Below are positions 58,272 to 64,000 of a stretch of 64,000 bases of DNA, one piece after another; within the stretch, counting starts at the first letter, position 1, and each line of letters begins with the position of its first letter. Made by a program: the position numbers and the translations under genes. This DNA comes from Ceratothoa steindachneri (lineage: Eukaryota; Arthropoda; Malacostraca; Isopoda; Cymothoidae): the NCBI GenBank assembly GCA_963969495.1, contig OZ018323.1, forward strand, positions 81,664,919 through 81,728,918. Direction: 5' to 3'. Below the pieces are notes generated by a model. The model was not told the DNA's origin. It saw only the letters and a program-made list of their open reading frames with translations, and made no database searches.

Positions 58272-59490
58272 GAACTTGAAACTGCTGGCATGAGGAAATA
58301 TGCCTTATAGGCCTCGCACATTTTAGCAGATCTCTCTACTCAGTACTCTTTCTCTTTTGTCTTAATAAATTCGCTTCAGACAGCAAAATGCGTCTGTCGG
58401 ATGCTTACAACCTCTTGATACTATGTGTGACGAATGCTTCTATCAATGACGAGTGACAATGTCTGCGCTGTGACGGCTAAAGTTAAACTGATCTGTTGAA
58501 TAGACATTATTTTAATTTATACAGTCATCTACGTTGCCGGAATGTTCTAGAAATTCTTCAAACGTAGAAAAAATTCTCGAAAGTTCTAGAAAGCTCTACA
58601 AATTAGTGCTGAATCTATGTCGAATGTAAGAGAACTACCATTGCTGGCCAGGTCGCAAAAAACAAAAAATAATGGAAATAATAGCTATTACTACTGTAAT
58701 TTTGTTTCTATAACTTTTTAAATACAATATATCATGTTTAGACCATTACTGAAAAAAACATAACCCTTGAAACTTTTGATATATTTTTACTATTCGCATC
58801 AAAATAATGTTATTTGCCGTAAATGGTCTAATTTATAAATTTAATCTACCAGCCACAAAGGCGAAGTTTTGGGATTAAAATTGACTTTTTTTATTTAATA
58901 TGTAGAGCCACAAAAAAATTGGGAAATAACACTTTTAACTCAAGGCCAAGACAAAAGTGAAATTTTATTACACAGTGTAATTAACGATAGCTTTGCAATA
59001 TGTAATTTACAAAAAGGATACACCCCTAATTAGTTATAAGAAATGATACAAACTACAATCGTATTAATTGTAATAATGTCAATAATTTTCCATGCTAATA
59101 TAAAAATAATATTTGTATGTAGGAAATACACTTTATTGACAATGGCAACCAATTGGAACCAAAAAAATTGAAAACATTTATTCGAACAAGAAAGAATCTT
59201 TAGAGAAGAGAGATGCAATTTTGTGTTGTAGAAAAACAGAGCAATGTTGCGATAAAATATTATCCAGAATAAAAAGAATTTCTTAAAAAAAATGAAACAA
59301 AACCTAAGAATTAGTAGGGAGCCAATCGCAACATTCGACCATAAACAAGGGAATAAAATAACTAACAGAGAAAAAAGGTTTTAGAAGTTTTAAGAAAGAA
59401 TTTATGACCAAATTGCACACTAAAGAGTAGATAAAAACAACACAATAAATTTGTATGAAGTAAGAAAAGGCCAAAGTTTATGTACATTAA
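58272..59490. other. AT-rich spacer
   Basis: No gene or TE signature. The first few hundred bases may hold degraded upstream codons of the minus-strand ORF at 57476-58250. Confidence 0.45.
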
Positions 59491-59504
59491 CTCAAGAACA
59501 AAAA

Positions 59505-59580
59505 AAAAGGCAAAACACCTGGAAAAGATAATGTAACAATCGAGCTCATTAAGGCTGAAGATCTTGTAAACTACTTGCTA
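59505..59580 (+). pseudogene. Short non-LTR RT fragment
   Basis: KTPGKDNVTIELIKAEDLVN matches the block preceding RT block 1 in many LINEs (K-x-PG-x-D-x-x-x-x-E-x-x-K). Nothing convincing follows in frame. A 25-codon relic only. Confidence 0.4.
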
Positions 59581-60078
59581 TTTTGTGTATAAAATGTTAA
59601 ACGGAAAGGAAAATTTCAGCATTATTGACTTACCCTCTTTTGTAAAGCTTTTGAAAAGGGAATATCTGGAAATATCGATGAAGCCAATCCGCTAATCATT
59701 CTCCCGACAGAATTGGCGGAAGAGAGACATGGATCTAATGAGGCGAATAATGTAAACATATGAATAATCCAATTATCCATCAAGACAGACAAAGTGAAAA
59801 TGACCTTTGTCATTAACATTCACCTTAAAATGAATAAATAAAGGATGTTTCACAAATAATTGCAGTATATATGACCAACTTCAGAGTGTTTACCAATTAT
59901 TTCATTGATATAATGAATAACAAATGCGACTATATACAAACGTGACTTCGATTTGGTCTACAGATCCTACATATAAAATAATTCAACCTCGTCATTTAGA
60001 ATGCTTAAGCTGTGTAGCTGTAAAAATCAAGATTCAATCAAGGAATTGAGAGGAGACTCCTTTTCATCAGTCTATAAT

Positions 60079-60262
60079 ACCTGCATGTTCATACCACCTC
60101 GGAATATTGTCAGTCACAACTTCACTGCTGACTTTACTCACACCGTAAATATCTCTTACCCATTGTTTTATTCTATCTAGACTTCCTACACCCAACTTGA
60201 CCCTCAAATTGTTCCGTGGTAATGTCTTCACTCGTAAATCAGTTTTTATTCTTTGACACCCA
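60079..60262 (-). pseudogene. RTE-like LINE C-terminal fragment
   Basis: Minus-strand open stretch: ATGCQRIKTDLRVKTLPRNN, then VKLGVGSLDRIKQWVRDIYG and VTDNIPRWYEHAGIID before a stop. The order TGC, basic/Asp, L-x-V-x-SL, RWYxH is that of the RTE-type RT tail, normally RWYGHV. Opposite strand to the fragment at 59505, so not the same copy in simple form. Confidence 0.45.
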
Positions 60263-61654
60263 GTGGCAGCTAGTTAGTCGAAGGGGGTGGGATCAGGCGA
60301 CTGGATTTCGAGGTGTTTGCTGAATATGTGATTGCAGCTGTCAGGAAAATGATTTCCTGAGAATCCTTACTGATGTTTTTCCCCAATGTGTCCAATAATT
60401 TCTTCAGGAGATGTACGGGATGTAAATGGGCGAGTTATGGGATCCAAGCCAGCATCTACAGTTTCTGAGCGACGTTGAGTCACAGCGTTCGAGAATCACG
60501 GCCTTGAGCATCGTATATGAGGACGGAATTTTTGAGGTGGTTAATATGGGGTAAAACACTATCTATTACGGATAAGGAATCCAACGTACAAACGATTTTA
60601 TTTTATGCTGATGACTTGTGATCCTATCCAATATGCTTGTGCTGGACTGCACTTCTTATCCTTCTGTTGATTGCTTCTGCGGCAAATTGCCTGTCTCTTG
60701 CCACTAGAGGTCAATCCTAGGCTGGGTCGCCAGGTTTTGGGGGTAACTTCAGCGGAATTACCACACTTGAAGAAAGTGTCTGGCATCAGTCTTCGACATT
60801 CGAGATCAATTTCTTGGCAAGGAGAAAAGATGCCTTATGGGATTCAAAAGTTTTTGGTGGCTAAAATGACTTATTCTTATTTTTGACCGAGGTTACAAGT
60901 GAGTTGAACAAGACTGACGGACGATTTTAGTCTAAGTTAATCAAAAGGACGAAGATAGAAGCGGAAATTACCAATGCACAAGAATGAAAGGGTATCGAAC
61001 AGTGCTGCTAATATGTAATTAAGTACAATATCAATAATGAGTAAGGGCAAGTAAATAAATATACGGTTGTTATTATTTTGAATAATTGGTAAAATAATGA
61101 CTGGCAACTGAGTGGTCATATGTGACCATTAGTGAAGGGGGATAGCATTTCTCTTAACAGTAGGGCTGAACTAACATCCCTGTGGGGCGAGCCTGAGGTG
61201 TATCCACACTGCCAGAGGGTAATGTCATATGTTCGAGTTTTATCTTTAATTTTATATTATTTAGTAAACAAAGGGCATGGGATTTGGATCCTTTGGATTT
61301 CGTGGCTATTTTCTTGCGTAGCCATAGATTGATTAGAAGACGTCCGTATCTGAATTTTATAGACAACCTTCTTTTACCTCAAAGGTGATACACAAAAGAT
61401 AGGACGCTTTAGAGCAAATAACAGTTCTGAGGGTTGTAACAATCACCACAGACCTATCGCCATATTTAATTTTCGCCTTTTACAAACCTTTTGGATGCAG
61501 AAAAATGATGCCGAACCAGTGCATTGCAGTCTATATAACCATTAATACAAGAGAAAGTGAGAGTGGACGTGGATGATCACAAGAGAGAAGAAAGAAGAGG
61601 TTTTTAAAGGAAATACAAAAAGAGTTTGGAAAACACAAAAAGGAATTTGAGTTG
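60263..61654. other. Spacer, nothing firm
   Basis: ILFYADDL near 60592-60615 (plus) resembles an RT palm but has no supporting neighbours in frame. Otherwise AT-rich with short frames. Confidence 0.4.
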
Positions 61655-61809
61655 AAGTGCCTCGTAGCTTAATGGAGAACATCTGGCCTGCAATCAGGAG
61701 ACCTCGGTTCAATTGTCAGCCAGGATAATTCAAATCTTTGTCCTTCGCGTTATTTCTTTCTTCTCAGTATGGATTTCTTTCATTGTGTAGTGTTTTGCTC
61801 TCCTTAATA

Positions 61810-61812
<3 letters not shown>
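61655..61812 (+). mobile_element. tRNA-derived SINE-like element ending in an AT array
   Basis: TAGCTTAATGG (A box, 61665-61675), CCTGCAATCAGG anticodon-like hairpin and GGTTCAATTG (B box, 61706-61715) at tRNA spacing. About 85 bases of body then run directly into the AT array at 61813. It shares its A box with the head at 1967. Confidence 0.55.
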
Positions 61813-61863
<51 letters not shown>

Positions 61864-61911
61864 TATAAATATATATATACATATATATGAACATATATAT
61901 ATACATATATA

Positions 61912-61986
<75 letters not shown>
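61813..61986. repeat. Compound (AT)n array
   Basis: Two long AT runs flanking a middle section with ATATAC / ATATGAAC interruptions (61858-61920). Confidence 0.96.
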
Positions 61987-61991
<5 letters not shown>

Positions 61992-62670
61992 CTCGTGCAG
62001 ATATTCTATTTTAGTTTGTCCCATTAATATCTAAATGATCTGGTTTATGATTGACTTTTCCTTAATTTAATGTTTTAATCGTCCTCTTTGGCCCCTCCAT
62101 TATTGATTATTTAATATTTAAACTTTCGTGCCCTAGTCTACTCGTATCATTTAATGTTAAATAACTTAAAATTTAACTTAATTGAATTACTTGCTTCGCT
62201 CCATTTATTAATATCCGCTTCTATTACATTCCCCCTGATCTAACTTATTTTGGATTGTTAGCCCTGCCCATATAATTCTCTCTTGCTGTGTTTTTTAGTG
62301 AATTTCTTGTATTCCGCTTGATTCATGTTTATTATTCATATTTGCTGATCATGGGATTATTTTTTTTTCTCAGTCTTATTAATCGATTTCTTCATCCCTT
62401 GCTTCCGACTTTATTGCTATAGTTTACAATTTTTGTATTTCAATAGTAATTTAATTCATGTTTATTATGCACATTTTAAACTCATGGGATTATCATTTAA
62501 TTAAGTTATTTTTTACGATATTAATCAATTTCTTTTTAATAGATTTTCACCCATTTGCTTTCAACGGTTTAGGATTATATATTTCATTTTAACTTCTTGC
62601 TTTCGGTTATTATTTTTGACTCCTGTCATGTTTTTTATTGCTGTGTTTAGTTATTCTTATAAAAATAATT

Positions 62671-62672
<2 letters not shown>
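61987..62672. other. AT-rich spacer
   Basis: Very T-rich. TTCATGTTTATTAT followed by TGGGATTAT occurs twice (about 62323 and 62456), with ATTAATC and TTTCTT after each, a degenerate ~130-bp duplication. No coding signal. Confidence 0.5.

Positions 62673-62745
<73 letters not shown>
62673..62745. repeat. (AT)n array
   Basis: About 70 bases of pure AT, immediately before the first copy of the repeat flanking Merlin copy 2. Confidence 0.96.
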
Positions 62746-62746
<1 letters not shown>

Positions 62747-62865
62747 GCTACACATCTATTTCGCAAATCGTCCACGAAAGCGACTAGTTAACATACAAAA
62801 AATGTCTGGTTTAAATACATGATTGGGATTAAAAATACAATGCAATATCATTTAGATTATGTTTT
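62746..62865. repeat. Direct repeat flanking Merlin copy 2, left
   Basis: CTACACATCTATTTCGCAAA, GAAAGCGACTAGTTAACAT, AAAAAATGTCTGGTTTAAAT and AAAAATACAATGCAATATCA. Matched in order at 63390-63505. Confidence 0.85.
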
Positions 62866-63349
62866 GCAATTGGTCCCACTGTCGATTGAATCTGGTCCCT
62901 GATATCCCTGCAGCATCCGTCAAGATATCTTACAGAAACTATTTGTGAGCAAATTTCACGACATAAACTAAACCAATCACAGATAGCTTCAATGCCTCAA
63001 CCAGTCAGTTCGTGCACCGATTCATGTGGCAAATCCTGAATGAAATAAAAAAAATAACTAAAAATTTGACCAAGTTTTAGTTTACAATTCACTCTACCAT
63101 TTAAATCAGTGAAATGGAAAAATACGTTTCCTGAGCGAATAGAACGATAAGTTTGGCATCTTGTATTCTTGCAACGGAGAGCTGGTGTGAATTCCCCTTT
63201 TTTATTTCTTCGGACATCTGAATTTCTTCGCCACAACGAAGACAAGGTGCAACGTCTTCTTCTTCATCCAATAGACCATTTCTCCTCAAAAAAGCAACTG
63301 CTTTCATTTCATCAGCAATTTCTTTGTAAAAGTCCTTAGCTAACATCAT
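62866..63349 (-). pseudogene. Merlin transposase relic, copy 2 (N-terminal half)
   Basis: Minus strand: MMLAKDFYKEIADEMKAVAF, LRRNGLLDEEEDVAPCLRCG (CxxC finger), frame change, RNKKGEFTPALRCKNTRC, QTYRSIRSGNVFFHFTDLNG, KLKLGQIFSYFFYFIQDLP, stop, then AICDWFSLCREICSQIV. This parallels copy 1 block for block but ends before the DDE core, which is missing. Confidence 0.82.
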
Positions 63350-63389
63350 GGAGGAGTATGTTTCTCACAAAAAATAATGACTTTAAATA

Positions 63390-63505
63390 TGCTGCACATC
63401 TATTCTCAAAGTGCTCAGGAAAGCGAAATTTACATGCAAAAAATGTCTGGTTTAAATAGGTGATTGAGATCAAAAATACAATGTAGTATCATATAGATTA
63501 AGATA
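63390..63505. repeat. Direct repeat flanking Merlin copy 2, right
   Basis: Second copy of 62746-62865: CTGCACATCTATTCTCAAAG, GAAAGCGAAATTTACATGC, AAAAAATGTCTGGTTTAAAT, AAAAATACAATGTAGTATCA. Confidence 0.85.
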
Positions 63506-64000
63506 AAGGTGGTATATAAATTTTACACATATACTATATATGGTAATATCTACCTACCTACTGACGTGACATATCCACTTGGACTTCGATAACCATTGAG
63601 CGCTACCTATTTCTTAACCTTTCTCCATGATTATAATTGGAAAGTACGTAGTAAGGACTCTAATCCTTTTCTACGGTGACTGGCCGATTACCTTTCATGA
63701 GTCAGGCTCATCCTAGATGTGTCAACCATCTTGCTCTCACCCCAAACTCACTAAAGCCCTAAGATTTATGCCCATAGGCTCAGCTTGCTGCTTCAGACTT
63801 CATCTAGTAGAGTTGGCAAGACTCCATACCATAGGAGCAATAACCCCTATGGCTCCCCACACTTGGTTCAGCCCATTAGCCAAGATGGTTGTCCGGGGTG
63901 TGGCCACTACCCTAGACTAGCAGCTACTTGGAGCCACAAGTGAGAATTCGGTGAATGGCGGAGCTACTGAGATGTTTTCTACAATTTTGCGTTTTCCTCT
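63506..64000. other. Window end, nothing firm
   Basis: 63650-63960 is less AT-rich and has a 67-codon plus frame (63717-63920) without motifs. It may be an unclassified repeat or part of a feature beyond the window. Confidence 0.35.

Noticed and set aside
63717..63920. 67-codon plus frame in a GC-richer patch
   Set aside because: No recognisable domain; could be an unclassified repeat.

Overview
Eukaryotic, almost certainly arthropod, non-coding DNA dense in transposable elements (TEs). It is AT-rich, with long (AT)n arrays, tRNA-headed SINE-like pieces, C-terminal-GIY-YIG Penelope-like elements (PLEs), CR1/L2-like and jockey-like LINEs, and hAT, mariner, Merlin and Ty3/gypsy relics. The protein flavours recall crustacean genomes to me. 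That is recollection, not a database result. I found no host gene that I can support and no CRISPR, operon or other prokaryotic signal.

Layout. 0-6.5 kb: AT-rich spacer with tandem repeats and a SINE-like head. 6.6-7.4 kb: LINE RT relic (minus). 7.68-14.19 kb: a hAT-like insertion bounded by a perfect 8-bp target duplication, filled with a minisatellite, a 5'-truncated PLE and a nearly full-length PLE whose 3' third is repeated in inverted orientation at its 5' end. 16.1-16.3 kb: minisatellite. 17.05-21.3 kb: two-ORF jockey-like LINE (minus). 22-25.4 kb: duplication and SINE heads. 25.6-27.9 kb: eroded CR1/L2-like LINE (plus). 32.40-34.79 kb: BED-finger hAT with a perfect 8-bp target duplication. 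35.8-40.2 kb: the youngest-looking element, a CR1/L2-like LINE with esterase, endonuclease and RT parts. 40.3-40.5 kb: fold-back repeat. 40.6-44.1 kb: very eroded Ty3/gypsy. 45.0-45.8 kb: alternating hairpin-bearing repeat array. 49.97-51.17 kb: internally deleted mariner with TA duplication. 51.40-52.39 kb: Merlin relic. 52.64-55.53 kb: ZMYM-type hAT inserted inside a tandem repeat. 57.5-58.25 kb: ORF of an arthropod multicopy family of unknown function. 60.1 kb: RTE-like tail. 61.6-63.5 kb: SINE head, AT arrays and a second Merlin relic flanked by a direct repeat.

These pieces do not cooperate as a pathway. They record successive insertions. Nearly all are dead: catalytic Asp is lost in the Merlin and both hAT copies, two catalytic acids are deleted in the mariner, and frameshifts or stops break the LINEs and PLEs. 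The points most worth checking are the nested architecture at 7.7-14.2 kb, the hammerhead-like hairpins at the PLE ends, and the esterase-endonuclease fused reading frame at 37 kb.
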